Below, one piece after another: positions 34,870 through 43,263 of a stretch of DNA of 64,000 nucleotides. Source of the DNA: Hymenobacter sp. BT559. GTDB lineage: Bacteria; Bacteroidota; Bacteroidia; Cytophagales; Hymenobacteraceae. The stretch is taken from the NCBI RefSeq assembly GCF_017571525.1, contig NZ_JAGETY010000006.1, forward strand, positions 265,323 to 329,322, in the 5' to 3' direction. Every line of letters begins with the position of its first letter. The stretch's first letter is position 1. The notes under the pieces were generated by a model. The model saw only the letters and a program-made list of their open reading frames with translations. It was not told the DNA's origin and made no database searches. The position numbers and the translations under genes were made by a program.

Positions 34870-36306
34870 GTGCTAAAAGCTAGATTTCCCTCGGTCCGCG
34901 ATTATTTCCCGTTCGAGCCGACCGACGACCAGGCCGAATTATTCGTGCAGCTCGATGAGTTTTTGCGCGACCAACTGCCGGGGCGGAAGGTGTTTGTGCT
35001 GCGCGGCTACGCCGGCACCGGCAAAACCACCGTTGTGAGCGCCCTCGTGCAGTGGCTAGGCCGCATGCAGCGCCGCTACGCGCTCATGGCGCCCACCGGC
35101 CGCGCCGCCAAGGTGATGAGCGCCTACGCGGGCGTGCCAGCCAGCACCATTCACAAAAAAATATACCGCCAAACCAGCGGCTCGCCCAGCGAGCGCCTCA
35201 GCTTCACGCGCCAGCCCAATCGCCAAGAGGAAACGCTTTTTATTGTGGATGAGGCCTCTATGATTTCTGATGAGAAGGCTTTTGGCGAAAACGGCCTGCT
35301 CGACGACCTCATGGGCTTCGTGTTTGAGCGCAGCACCAACCGGCTGCTGCTCATCGGCGACACGGCCCAGCTGCCGCCGGTGGGCCAGCTGCTGAGCCCC
35401 GCCCTCGACCCTGAGCTGCTAGCCCATCGTTTCCGTGCTAGGGTCGATGGGGTAGAGCTGCGCCAGGTAATGCGTCAGGCCGAGGCCTCGGGCATCCTAG
35501 TGAATGCCACCGAGCTGCGCGAGGAATTGCGCGAGGAAACGCCGGATATTCACTTGCATACCAAGGGCTTTCGCGACATTTTTAAGATGGGTGGCGACAA
35601 GCTCGAAGACGGTCTGCGCTGGGCCTATCGCCACTTCGGCCACGAGAACACGACCATCATTTGCCGCTCCAACCGCAACGCTAACCAGTACAACCAACTT
35701 ATCCGGCGCACGCTGTTTGAAGCTGAGGAAGAGATTGAGGCTGGCGACTACATCATGGTGGTGCGCAACAATTATTTCTGGCTGCCCAAAGATTCGGAAA
35801 TCGGCTTTCTGGCGAATGGCGATTTTCTGGAAATTCAAAAGATAATACGCCGCGAAGAGGTCTTTGGCTGCCGCTTTGCGCAGGCCAGGGTACGCCTGGT
35901 AGACTACCCCGACGAGCCCGAGCTGGAAGTGAAGCTGCTGCTCGATACGCTGCACACCGAAAGCCCCTCGCTGCCGCGCGACCAAAACGAGAAGCTGTAC
36001 CAAGCCATTACCGAAGATTACGCCCACCTCACCAAGAAGAGCGAGCGCAACGCCGAGATGCGCAAAGACCCGTATCTCAATGCGTTGCAAATAAAGTTTG
36101 CCTACGCCCTCACGTGCCATAAGGCGCAGGGCGGCCAGTGGCAGGCGGTGTTTGTCGACCATGGCTTTATCAAGCCCGACGAGCCGGTGGGCGGCGAGTT
36201 TGCGCGCTGGCTCTACACAGCCATTACGCGGGCGTCGGAGCGGCTGTTCCTGCTCAATTTTCAGCGGCGGCTGCTGGCTGAAAATGAGGCAGAAGCAAGC
36301 GAATAG
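34870..36306 (+). CDS. RecD-like/UvrD-type DNA helicase
   Basis: The protein has 478 residues with a GTG start at 34870. Walker A is GYAGTGKTT (46-54) and Walker B region is FIVDEASMISD. Later motifs are LLLIGDTAQLPPVGQ, VDGVELRQVMRQ, and the C-terminal LTCHKAQGGQWQAV with TAITRASERLFLL, the UvrD_C_2 signature. It is a superfamily 1 5'-3' helicase close to RecD2 and Dda, lacking the N-terminal extension of RecD2. RecB or RecC partners are not present. It likely acts in repair or replication fork processing. Downstream gene starts 93 bp later. Confidence 0.9.
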   Translation: MLKARFPSVRDYFPFEPTDDQAELFVQLDEFLRDQLPGRKVFVLRGYAGTGKTTVVSALVQWLGRMQRRYALMAPTGRAAKVMSAYAGVPASTIHKKIYRQTSGSPSERLSFTRQPNRQEETLFIVDEASMISDEKAFGENGLLDDLMGFVFERSTNRLLLIGDTAQLPPVGQLLSPALDPELLAHRFRARVDGVELRQVMRQAEASGILVNATELREELREETPDIHLHTKGFRDIFKMGGDKLEDGLRWAYRHFGHENTTIICRSNRNANQYNQLIRRTLFEAEEEIEAGDYIMVVRNNYFWLPKDSEIGFLANGDFLEIQKIIRREEVFGCRFAQARVRLVDYPDEPELEVKLLLDTLHTESPSLPRDQNEKLYQAITEDYAHLTKKSERNAEMRKDPYLNALQIKFAYALTCHKAQGGQWQAVFVDHGFIKPDEPVGGEFARWLYTAITRASERLFLLNFQRRLLAENEAEASE

Positions 36307-36399
36307 CGCGGTGCAGAAGAATTGGAATTATAGGAATGAAGCGCTTACCTTGGTCGCGCATTTTTCATCTTTTCTACCTCCCTTTTTTCTGCCTGCTTT

Positions 36400-37059
36400 A
36401 TGAAACATCTTTTCCTGGCTTTTGCCCTGCTGTTTACAGTGGGCGTGGCGGCTGCCCAAACGCGTGAAATCTACACCAGCCCCAAGTTTAAGGAGCTAGC
36501 CAAAGACCACAAGGTGCTGGCCATCCTGCCCTTCAAGGCCACGCTATCGCTGCGCCCTAATGAAGTGGCCAAAAATGGCGGCCCCGAAGGCGTGCACCAG
36601 CTGGAGCTGCGCGAAGGCCTGAATGTGCAAAGCGCCCTGCAATCGTACTTCCTCAAGCAAAAGCAAGACAAGGATATGACGATAGACGTGCAGGACGTTG
36701 CCAAAACCAACGCGCTGCTGGCCAAAACCAACATCACGGCCGAGAAGATGCCCACCATGACGATGGAGGAGCTAGCCCAGCTGCTGGGCGTAGACGGCAT
36801 TATCTCGGGCACGTTTGAAAGCTCGCAGCCTTTCTCCAATGGGGCGGCCATCGCCATGACCATGATGGTGGGTTTTAGCGGCTCAACCAACACAGGCAAG
36901 CTGAGCATCAACATCCACGATGGCAAAACGAGCGAGCTGCTGTGGAAATACGATAAAAGCCTTGGGCGCGGCCTGGGCTCCGATACGGGCAGCATTATCA
37001 CGGTAATTATGCGCAAGGCATCGCGTCAATTTCCGTATTCCAAGGAATTCAAAAGCTAG
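36400..37059 (+). CDS. exported protein with CsgG-like N-terminal strand, function unknown
   Basis: The protein has 219 residues. A signal peptide ends at about residue 20 (GVAAAQT). The mature N-terminus has an AILPFKATLSLRPNEV strand. A LELREGLNVQSALQSYFLKQKQ helix follows, and then LAQLLGVDGIISGTFESSQPFSNGAA, a strand-turn that resembles CsgG and related lipoprotein folds in which a xVDGIIxGxx motif occurs. The C-terminal part has a DGKTSELLWKYD strand. No lipobox is seen. It may be a periplasmic sensor or envelope protein. Start ATG at 36400. Confidence 0.55.
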   Translation: MKHLFLAFALLFTVGVAAAQTREIYTSPKFKELAKDHKVLAILPFKATLSLRPNEVAKNGGPEGVHQLELREGLNVQSALQSYFLKQKQDKDMTIDVQDVAKTNALLAKTNITAEKMPTMTMEELAQLLGVDGIISGTFESSQPFSNGAAIAMTMMVGFSGSTNTGKLSINIHDGKTSELLWKYDKSLGRGLGSDTGSIITVIMRKASRQFPYSKEFKS

Positions 37060-37113
37060 CTGTGGGGTTAGCGGCCTAGCGTTGGCCGACGTTGTTGTTA
37101 AATTGGCCGCAGA

Positions 37114-37144
37114 TTTGCCAGCGCCGGCTTATCGCTTAAATTTG
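37114..37144 (+). promoter_or_regulatory. candidate promoter of the DUF1573 gene
   Basis: TTTG at 37114-37117 and TAAATTTG at 37137-37144, 19 bp apart, matching the Bacteroidota -33/-7 arrangement. The ATG is 33 bp downstream at 37178. It is the best promoter match in the window. Confidence 0.6.
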
Positions 37145-37177
37145 TTTTTCTCCCAATAACCCAATCCTACCCCTGTC

Positions 37178-37609
37178 ATGACGAAGATGCTGCTGCTGGC
37201 CCTGGGCCTCACGTTTGCGGGCACCGCTGCCCACGCTCAGGCCACCAAGCCTGCCAAAGCCACCGCGAAGCCGGCCGGCCCCCAGATTGAGTTTTCGGAA
37301 GTGAAGTACGACTTCGGCACCATCAAGCAGGGCGACATTGTGGACCACGTGTTTAAGTTTAAGAACACTGGCACCCAGCCGCTCGTGATTTCTAACATCG
37401 GCGTAAGCTGCGGCTGCACCACCCCTAGCTGGACCAAAGAGCCCGTGCAGCCCGGCAAAACCGGCACCATCTCGGCCAAATTCAACTCGGCTGGCAAAAT
37501 GGGCATGCAAACCAAAGTGCTGACCATCGACTCGAACTCGGCCGGTGGCAGCACCACCGTGTCGCTCGTAGGCGAGGTAAAGGAAGCCGCCACGGCTTCG
37601 GCTAAGTAA
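37178..37609 (+). CDS. DUF1573 domain exported protein
   Basis: The protein has 143 residues. A signal peptide ends at about residue 21 (GTAAHAQA), followed by a Lys/Ala/Pro-rich linker. The DUF1573 domain spans about 38-132: YDFGTIKQGDIVDHVFKFKN, PLVISNIGVSCGCTTPSW (the SCGCT Cys pair), VQPGKTGTISAKFNS and KVLTIDSNS. It is an Ig-like periplasmic fold found in many copies in Bacteroidota, with unknown role. A strong terminator follows at 37636-37672. Confidence 0.9.
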   Translation: MTKMLLLALGLTFAGTAAHAQATKPAKATAKPAGPQIEFSEVKYDFGTIKQGDIVDHVFKFKNTGTQPLVISNIGVSCGCTTPSWTKEPVQPGKTGTISAKFNSAGKMGMQTKVLTIDSNSAGGSTTVSLVGEVKEAATASAK

Positions 37610-37635
37610 GCGCTTTTTAGCTACTATTAGCTATA

Positions 37636-37672
37636 AAAAAGGGGCTAGCCACTGTGGCTAGCCCCTTTTTTT
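37636..37672. terminator. bidirectional terminator
   Basis: 16-bp perfect stem 37636-37651 / 37655-37670, 3-base loop, A6 and T7 tracts. It is shared by the DUF1573 gene and the minus-strand DUF423 gene ending at 37692. Confidence 0.92.
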
Positions 37673-37691
37673 GCGTCATATCGAGCGTAAG

Positions 37692-38072
37692 CTAGAGCTT
37701 GCTCACGGCCAGCAGCAGGCGAATCCAGCCGCCAATGAGCAGCAAGCCACCGATGGGGGCCACCGCCCCAAACTTGGTGATGCCCGTGAAGCAGATGGCG
37801 TAGAGCGAGCCACTGAAGATAAGAATACCCCCGAGCCACAGCGCCGCCGTGGTGTCGAGCGGGTCGCGCAGCTCGGGCCGGGCTACGGCCAGCATGCCCA
37901 CCGCCAGCAGGGCCAGCGTGTGATAAAACTGATAGCGAACGGCCGTTTCAAAGGTTTCGAGGCGGCCGCTGGCCTCAAGCATGGGCCGCAGGCCATGCGC
38001 GCCAAAGGCGCCGATGGCCACGGTAAGCGCCCCTAGCAGGGCCGCGAGCTGAAGAATAAGGCGGGGAGACAT
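37692..38072 (-). CDS. DUF423 membrane protein
   Basis: The protein has 126 residues from the ATG at 38072; the frame is open to 38099 but the short extension is not family-like. The signature GAFGAHGL is preceded by LGALTVAIGAF. Four transmembrane helices are visible, including YQFYHTLALLAVGMLA, LWLGGILIFSGSLYAICF and FGAVAPIGGLLLIGGWI. DUF423 proteins (YwdK/YgdD type) are widespread, four-helix inner-membrane proteins of unknown role. It shares the terminator with the convergent DUF1573 gene. Confidence 0.88.
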   Translation of the reverse strand: MSPRLILQLAALLGALTVAIGAFGAHGLRPMLEASGRLETFETAVRYQFYHTLALLAVGMLAVARPELRDPLDTTAALWLGGILIFSGSLYAICFTGITKFGAVAPIGGLLLIGGWIRLLLAVSKL

Positions 38073-38100
38073 AAGCAAACGATAAAAATTTGCTTGCAAA

Positions 38101-38140
38101 GAACGTCATGCTGAGCCCCGTGAGGCATCTCGTTCCTATT
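38101..38140. repeat. half copy of the AACGTCATGCTGAGC interspersed repeat
   Basis: GAACGTCATGCTGAGC at 38101-38116 is the left half of a common bacterial interspersed palindrome; a fuller copy with both arms is at 48456-48492. Here the right arm is lost. Confidence 0.4.
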
Positions 38141-38236
38141 GCTAGGCTAGCATGCTACTGGTGCGCGCAAGATGCCCGGTAAGGTTCGATATGATACTTT
38201 ATGAGCGTAACTGATTCATCAGCAACAGCTAGCGCC

Positions 38237-38761
38237 TCAGGCTCGGGGCGGTAGTGCATCGGCCGAGAAATGAAACGGCAGCAAGTCGGCCAAGCGCTCG
38301 AAACGAAGCACCGAGCCGCTAATACTCGGGAGTAGCAACCAAATGGGCTGGCCCTGGCGCACTTCGTATTCGAGCATTACTTGGCGGCAGGCGCCGCAGG
38401 GTAGGGCGGGGCCAAACTCGCCCTCGGCGGGGCGGCCCGCCACGGCCATGCCCACGATAAGCGGCGGCGGACTGGGCCGGCTGCCCGCCAGCCCAAACAA
38501 GGCCGTGCGCTCGGCGCACAGACCCGAGGGGTAGGCGGCGTTTTCCTGGTTGGTGCCCTGCACGAGGCTGCCATCGACCAGTAAAAGTGCGGCACCCACG
38601 TGGAAATGCGAATAGGGGGCATAGGAATGGGCGGTGGCGGCGCGGGCAGCGTCCCAGACCTGGCGCTCGGCGGCGCTGAGCTGGTCGGGAGTGGCTAGCT
38701 CGTGGTAGTGCAGCGAAAGCTGGCGCAGGGTAGTGGTAGCGTCGATGGTGGGGGCAGCCAT
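38237..38761 (-). CDS. cdd: cytidine deaminase
   Basis: The protein has 174 residues from the ATG at 38761; upstream codons to 38827 have no family match. The catalytic motifs are NQENAAYPSGLCAERTALF (Cys-Ala-Glu, first zinc ligand and general acid/base) and ALPCGACRQVMLE (two zinc Cys). The YAPYSHFHVGAALLL segment is typical of short tetrameric cytidine deaminases. It deaminates cytidine and deoxycytidine in pyrimidine salvage. The N-terminal 35 residues are longer than in the usual 130-residue type, so a later start cannot be ruled out. Confidence 0.93.
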   Translation of the reverse strand: MAAPTIDATTTLRQLSLHYHELATPDQLSAAERQVWDAARAATAHSYAPYSHFHVGAALLLVDGSLVQGTNQENAAYPSGLCAERTALFGLAGSRPSPPPLIVGMAVAGRPAEGEFGPALPCGACRQVMLEYEVRQGQPIWLLLPSISGSVLRFERLADLLPFHFSADALPPRA

Positions 38762-38890
38762 TGCGGCGGGAATAAAAACGGGGCGACAAAGTAAGGGCTT
38801 ATTTTGGAATAGGCAACCCGGGCGCAAAAACGGCTAGCCCCGCTCTGAGAAGGGCCAGCCCGCCAGGCTGGCCTCATTGGGCGGGCCATG

Positions 38891-38898
38891 TACTTTTG
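38891..38898 (+). promoter_or_regulatory. candidate -7 promoter box, near-leaderless dehydrogenase operon
   Basis: TACTTTTG fits TAnnTTTG and ends 5 bp before the ATG at 38904. Transcription would start about at the start codon. Confidence 0.45.
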
Positions 38899-38903
38899 CC
38901 CGC

Positions 38904-40262
38904 ATGACCCCACCTACCCGCTTGCTGCTACTCGGGGCCGGTCGCTCGGCTTCGGCACTTATTCAGTACCTGTTGCGCCACGCCCCGGCCGAGCGCTGGT
39001 TTCTGACCGTGGCCGATGCCGCGCCCGCCCACCTCGCCCCGGTGCTGGCCGCGCACTCGCAGTATGCCCGCGCCGTACCGCTCGATGCGCGCGATACCGC
39101 ACAGCTGCGCGAGCTGGTAGCGGAGGCCGACCTCGTTATCTCGATGCTGCCCGCCTTTTTGCACCCGCTGGTGGCCCGAACCTGCCTGGAGTTTGGGCGC
39201 CACCTGGCCACGGCCAGCTACGTGAGCCCCGACGTACAGGCCTTGCACCAGGATGCGCAGGCGGCCGGCCTGGTGTTTTTGATGGAATGCGGCCTCGACC
39301 CCGGGCTCGACCACATGTCGGCAATGCAGACTATCAATGCGTTGAATGAGCAAGGCGCACGCATCACCGGCTTCCGCTCGTACTGCGGCGGGCTGGTGGC
39401 GCCCGAGAGCGAAGGCGACAATCCCTGGCACTACAAGTTCAGCTGGAACCCGCGCAACGTGGTGCTGGCTGGCCAGGGCGGCCCCGCCCAGTACCTCGAA
39501 AACGGCGAGTTGCAACACATTTCGTATCACGAGCTGTTTGCCCGTGCCGCCACGATAAGTGTGCCCGGCCACGGCCATTTCGAGGGCTACGCCAACCGCG
39601 ACTCGCTCACGTACCGCGCCGCGTATGGGCTGGCCGACGTGCAAACTATGCTGCGCGGCACCTTGCGCCGCCCCGGCTACTGCCCGGCCTGGCAGGTACT
39701 GGTCGAGCTAGGCCTCACCGATGATGAAACCCGCCTGGATAACCCCGCCGGCCTGCCCTGGCAGGCGCTGGTAGCTAGTCGCTTTCCCGAAGAAGAAATA
39801 GTGGGCGATGTGGCCCAGCACGTAGCCGCCAGCTTTGGCCTTGACCTGCACGGCCCCGAGCTAACGCGCCTGGCCTGGCTAGGCATCTTTGGCGAGCGCC
39901 CAGTAGGCATGTCCAACGCTACCCCGGCCCAGCTGCTGGAGCACTTATTGGTAGAGAAGTGGGCGCTCGGCCCCCACGACCGCGACCAGGTGGTGATGCA
40001 GCATCAGTTTGAGTATGAGCTGCAGGGCCAGGCGCGCTGCCGCACGGCCTCGCTGGTGGTGACCGGGGCCGATGCCACGCACACGGCCATGGCCCAAACC
40101 GTGGGCCTGCCGCTGGGCATGGCCGTGCGCCGGCTGCTGCGCGGCGAGGTAGCGGGCCGCGGCGTGGTCATCCCCACCACGGCGGAGCTCTACGCGCCCA
40201 TTCTACAAGAGCTGGCAGCCGACTACGGCATTGCCTTTGAAGAGCACGACGACGCCCGTTAA
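38904..40262 (+). CDS. saccharopine dehydrogenase-like oxidoreductase
   Basis: The protein has 452 residues from the ATG at 38904; nine upstream residues lie in the promoter. The N-terminal Rossmann motif is LLLGAGRSASALIQYL. The middle has ADLVISMLPAFLHPLVARTCLE and FLMECGLDPGLDHMSAMQ. The C-terminal domain has YCGGLVAPESEGDNPWHYKFSWNPRNVV, as in glutamate-forming saccharopine dehydrogenases (LYS9 type). It may work in lysine degradation or on a related opine. The stop TAA overlaps the next ATG (TAATG), so the three genes 38904-41955 form an operon. Confidence 0.9.
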   Translation: MTPPTRLLLLGAGRSASALIQYLLRHAPAERWFLTVADAAPAHLAPVLAAHSQYARAVPLDARDTAQLRELVAEADLVISMLPAFLHPLVARTCLEFGRHLATASYVSPDVQALHQDAQAAGLVFLMECGLDPGLDHMSAMQTINALNEQGARITGFRSYCGGLVAPESEGDNPWHYKFSWNPRNVVLAGQGGPAQYLENGELQHISYHELFARAATISVPGHGHFEGYANRDSLTYRAAYGLADVQTMLRGTLRRPGYCPAWQVLVELGLTDDETRLDNPAGLPWQALVASRFPEEEIVGDVAQHVAASFGLDLHGPELTRLAWLGIFGERPVGMSNATPAQLLEHLLVEKWALGPHDRDQVVMQHQFEYELQGQARCRTASLVVTGADATHTAMAQTVGLPLGMAVRRLLRGEVAGRGVVIPTTAELYAPILQELAADYGIAFEEHDDAR

Positions 40263-41242
40263 TGTTTCGTCACCCCATGCTCCCTGCCGCCCCGCTGGCC
40301 GCTTACCTGCGCTTACGGCTGCGGCTGCTAGCCCGCCTCCTGTGTGAAATTGGCTGGTGGCGGCTGGTGCTAGGTGGCGCGATGCTAGGGCTAGGCCTAT
40401 TGCAGGCGCTGGCCAGCCTGGGAGGGCACCCGGTGGGGCGCTGGCTGCTGCCGCTGTTGGGGGCGGGGGCGCTGCTAGGGGCGCACCGCCAGCGCGCCGA
40501 CCTGCCGTTTCTGGCTAGCGCGGCGCCTGGCTTTCGGCCGTGGCTGGCGGTCGAGTATGGGCTAGCGGCGCTGCCGGGGGCGCTCGGTCTGCTAGCAGTG
40601 CGAGGCTACGGCCCCGCGGCGCTCTTGCTGGGGCTGGCGCCGCTGGTAGCCTGGGCCCCGCCAGCCCGCGCCGATGCCGCCACCCGGCACCGCTGGCGCA
40701 GCCCGTTTCGGAGCGAGGCGTTTGAGTGGGTAGGAGGGATGCGGGCCACCAAGGGTCTGTGGTTGTGGCCTATACTGGTGGCGCTAGCTACTTGGCAGCG
40801 CGCCCAGCCCCTGGCGCCGGTGGCGGGCCTGCTGCTCTGGCTGCTGGTAGTAGCCGCCTGCTACGGCATCCCGGAGCCTAGCCCAATGTTGACGCTGGCG
40901 GCCCGCACGCCCCGGCAGTTTTTGCGGCGGCGCCTGGCGCTGGGCCTCGGCTATGCGGCAGCTACGGCGGCGCCGTTTTGGCTATTGCTGGGGCTCGGGA
41001 GCGCCGGTGGGGGCGCTGTCCTGGCGGTGGCGCTGTTTTGGCTGTGGCTGCTGAGTATGGTAATTCTTTGTAAATACGCCTTTTACCCGGTTGTGGGGCA
41101 TATTCGCAGTACCCAGGGGCTGGTGCTGGCGGTGGGCCTGCTAGGGGCTTGGCACCCGGCCTACCCGCCCGTAATGCTGGCCGCTGCTGGTGGGCTGGTG
41201 TGGCAAAGCCAGCGCCGCTTGCGGGCCGTATTGGCCACTTAG
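40262..41242 (+). CDS. polytopic membrane protein, likely ABC exporter permease
   Basis: The protein has 326 residues, very rich in Leu, Ala and Gly, and its ATG overlaps the preceding stop by one base. Hydrophobic segments suggest about seven to nine transmembrane helices (for example VLGGAMLGLGLLQALASL, PILVALATW, AGLLLWLLVVAACYG, FWLLLGLGSAGGGAVLAVALFWLWLL). There is no signature of a known permease family, but it is followed 14 bp later by an ABC ATPase that lacks its own membrane domain. I therefore infer the permease half of a small exporter. Confidence 0.62.
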   Translation: MFRHPMLPAAPLAAYLRLRLRLLARLLCEIGWWRLVLGGAMLGLGLLQALASLGGHPVGRWLLPLLGAGALLGAHRQRADLPFLASAAPGFRPWLAVEYGLAALPGALGLLAVRGYGPAALLLGLAPLVAWAPPARADAATRHRWRSPFRSEAFEWVGGMRATKGLWLWPILVALATWQRAQPLAPVAGLLLWLLVVAACYGIPEPSPMLTLAARTPRQFLRRRLALGLGYAAATAAPFWLLLGLGSAGGGAVLAVALFWLWLLSMVILCKYAFYPVVGHIRSTQGLVLAVGLLGAWHPAYPPVMLAAAGGLVWQSQRRLRAVLAT

Positions 41243-41256
41243 CAACAACCTGTCTT

Positions 41257-41955
41257 ATGCTTGAAATCAAGGATTTGCATAAAGCCTACGGCCCCCACGA
41301 AGTGCTGCGCGGCGTGAGCCTGGCGGTGCGGCCGGGCATTATCCACGGCCTGGTGGGGGCCAATGGCGCTGGCAAAACCACGCTTATCAACTGCCTCTAC
41401 GGCCTGGAAAGAGGCTTTACGGGCACCGTGCGGGCTAGCGAAAGTGCGAGCCTGCTGGTGCGCGAAGTCACGGGGCTGGTACCGTACGAGCCGTATTTCT
41501 ACCCCCGCCTCACCGGGCGCGAGTACGTGACCTTCTGCCTGCAGGCGCGGGGCCGGCCGGTGGCCGACCTGCGCGGCTGGAACGAGGTGCTGGAGCTTCC
41601 CCTCGACCAATACGCCACTGAATACTCGGCCGGCATGAAGAAGAAGCTGGCCCTGCTGGCCGTGCTGGTGCAGGATTTTGCCTACCTCATCCTGGACGAG
41701 CCCTTCAACGGCCTCGACCTTGAGGCCAACCTGCTGCTCAAGGAAGTACTAAAGCGCTTGCGCGACCGGGGCACCGGCATTCTGCTCACTTCGCACATTC
41801 TGGGCACGCTCACCGAGGTGGCCGACGAAGCCACCGTGTTGGTGGCGGGCCAAGTGCAGCGCCACTACACTGCGGCCGAGTTCGGCACCCTCGAAGCCGA
41901 CTTGCTGGCCGCCCTGCATGGCCAGAAGCTGAGCCAGCTAGCCCAACTGTTGTGA
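41257..41955 (+). CDS. ABC transporter ATP-binding protein
   Basis: The protein has 232 residues from the ATG at 41257; the longer open frame from 41149 overlaps the preceding gene. Walker A is GANGAGKTT, the Q-loop region is GLVPYEPYFYPRLTGREYV, the signature is a degenerate YSAGMKKKL, Walker B is LILDEPFNGLD, and the H-loop is TSHILGTL. The D-loop and lengths match drug or Na+-type exporter ATPases (CcmA/DRA group). It probably pairs with the preceding membrane protein. Nothing in the sequence shows the substrate. Confidence 0.92.
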   Translation: MLEIKDLHKAYGPHEVLRGVSLAVRPGIIHGLVGANGAGKTTLINCLYGLERGFTGTVRASESASLLVREVTGLVPYEPYFYPRLTGREYVTFCLQARGRPVADLRGWNEVLELPLDQYATEYSAGMKKKLALLAVLVQDFAYLILDEPFNGLDLEANLLLKEVLKRLRDRGTGILLTSHILGTLTEVADEATVLVAGQVQRHYTAAEFGTLEADLLAALHGQKLSQLAQLL

Positions 41956-41987
41956 CCCTGGCCAGCCCAGGTGGCTAAAAGCCCAGC

Positions 41988-42710
41988 CTACAACGCCAGG
42001 TAAAATCCTGCCAGTAGTGCCCGGAACGCTGCCGAATACTGTCCGTCAGCCTCTTGGATGACAAGAGTAGAATCGAGCGGGCTAGCCGGCTTTTCGCGCC
42101 CAAACTGCCAGATGCTGCGCGTGATGCGCCCACCCGGGCGGTGTCGCACGGCCAGCCGCGCCTGCGCGCCTAGCCCGCTAGCCAGTGCCGCCTGCGCAAA
42201 ATGCTGCATCTCGGGCGGCGGCAGCAGCACGGTGAGCGTGCCGGCCGGCGCCAAGTGCGCCGTGGCAAAATTGCAGATTTCGGCAAAAGTGAGCGAGCTG
42301 GCCCCCGTATGCCGCGCCAGGGCGCGGGCCGCATCGGGCGGGGCCAGGCTGTGCCGAAAAAATGGCGGATTACAAATGAGGTGGCTGAATGGTGCCGGCC
42401 TGGTAGCCGCGTAAGCCGCCAGGCTCAGGGCATGCACAGCTATGCGGTCGGCCCAGGGGCTAGCTGCCACGTTGGCGGCAGCCTGCGCGGCAGCGGCTGG
42501 GTCAACTTCCACGGCTTCAATCAGCGCAGTTGAGGCGCGCTGGGCAGCCATGAGGGCTAGCAGGCCGGTGCCGGTGCCGATGTCCAGCACGCGGCTAGCC
42601 CCGGTGAGGTCGGTGGCCGCGCCCAGCAGGCAGGCATCGGTGCTCACCTTCTGGGCGCAATAAGCCTGCTCGATGCGGAATTGCTGAAATTGAAAAAAGT
42701 CGTTGGGCAA
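41988..42710 (-). CDS. trmN6: tRNA1(Val) (adenine(37)-N6)-methyltransferase
   Basis: The protein has 240 residues with a TTG start. SAM-binding motif I is VLDIGTGTGLLALM, followed by EAVEVDPAAAAQA and the catalytic CNPPFFRHS (NPPF motif of N6-adenine methylases). The N-terminal FQFQQFRIEQAYCAQKVSTDACLLGA segment is typical of the YfiC/TrmN6 family. It modifies A37 of tRNA-Val. It is convergent with the ABC ATPase ending at 41955, with no clear hairpin between them. Confidence 0.92.
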   Translation of the reverse strand: MPNDFFQFQQFRIEQAYCAQKVSTDACLLGAATDLTGASRVLDIGTGTGLLALMAAQRASTALIEAVEVDPAAAAQAAANVAASPWADRIAVHALSLAAYAATRPAPFSHLICNPPFFRHSLAPPDAARALARHTGASSLTFAEICNFATAHLAPAGTLTVLLPPPEMQHFAQAALASGLGAQARLAVRHRPGGRITRSIWQFGREKPASPLDSTLVIQEADGQYSAAFRALLAGFYLAL

Positions 42711-42749
42711 AATAGCGGGAGTAAGTGGGTCTGGGCAGTCAGTACAGCC

Positions 42750-43229
42750 CTAGCGAGGCTTTACAGGAATCCAGATTTCTTCTTTAGCTGTAGGGGCATC
42801 GGGGCGATAGTTGGCGGGCAGTACCTCGAAGTGGGGCCGGTCATCCAGGGCGTAGCCAGATGTGGGAAGCCACTCCAGCATAATGTAGCGAAACACGGCC
42901 GGGCCGCCGCTAGCGGGTCCCTGGTAGTCGAATACAGCGTAGAGGCCGGCTGGCAGCACAAGTAGCTCCAAATCGGCTGGCACATCCGCTGCCTGCGCTA
43001 CGGCCACGGCTGCCCACTTCTCGAAAATAGCTTCGGGGCGAAAGCTTTGAAAGTAAGCAGCCCCATACATCTGCACTGAATACCGCTCGGCGCTGCCAGC
43101 GAAGGGCTGCGCCCGCAGCCGCTGCCCGAAGCTCCGCCACAGCGCGGCCGTCGTATCGGCCAGCAGCGACAGGCGCTGGCGCTGCCCGGCTAGGGTCGTT
43201 TCGGGCAGGGTTTCGAAGCGCGGCTGCAT
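42750..43229 (-). CDS. GyrI-like/effector-binding domain protein
   Basis: The protein has 159 residues from the ATG at 43229 (an upstream TTG at 43253 adds eight residues). The fold pattern is that of the GyrI-like small-molecule-binding domain (AraC_E_bind): PRFETLPETTLAGQRQRLSL opening, a LWRSFGQRL helix, YSVQMY strand, a VPADLELLVLPAGLYAVFDYQG strand pair, and a final EEIWIPVK. It lacks an attached DNA-binding domain, so it may bind a drug-like or metabolite ligand alone. The gene lies between trmN6 and the frameshifted gene, all on the minus strand. Confidence 0.85.
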   Translation of the reverse strand: MQPRFETLPETTLAGQRQRLSLLADTTAALWRSFGQRLRAQPFAGSAERYSVQMYGAAYFQSFRPEAIFEKWAAVAVAQAADVPADLELLVLPAGLYAVFDYQGPASGGPAVFRYIMLEWLPTSGYALDDRPHFEVLPANYRPDAPTAKEEIWIPVKPR

Positions 43230-43263
43230 GAGGAGACTTTTAGGCTTGGGCACCGCTAATTAT

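Noticed and set aside
41149..41256. N-terminal extension of the ABC ATPase
   Set aside because: Overlaps the permease gene; the ABC domain begins directly at the ATG at 41257.
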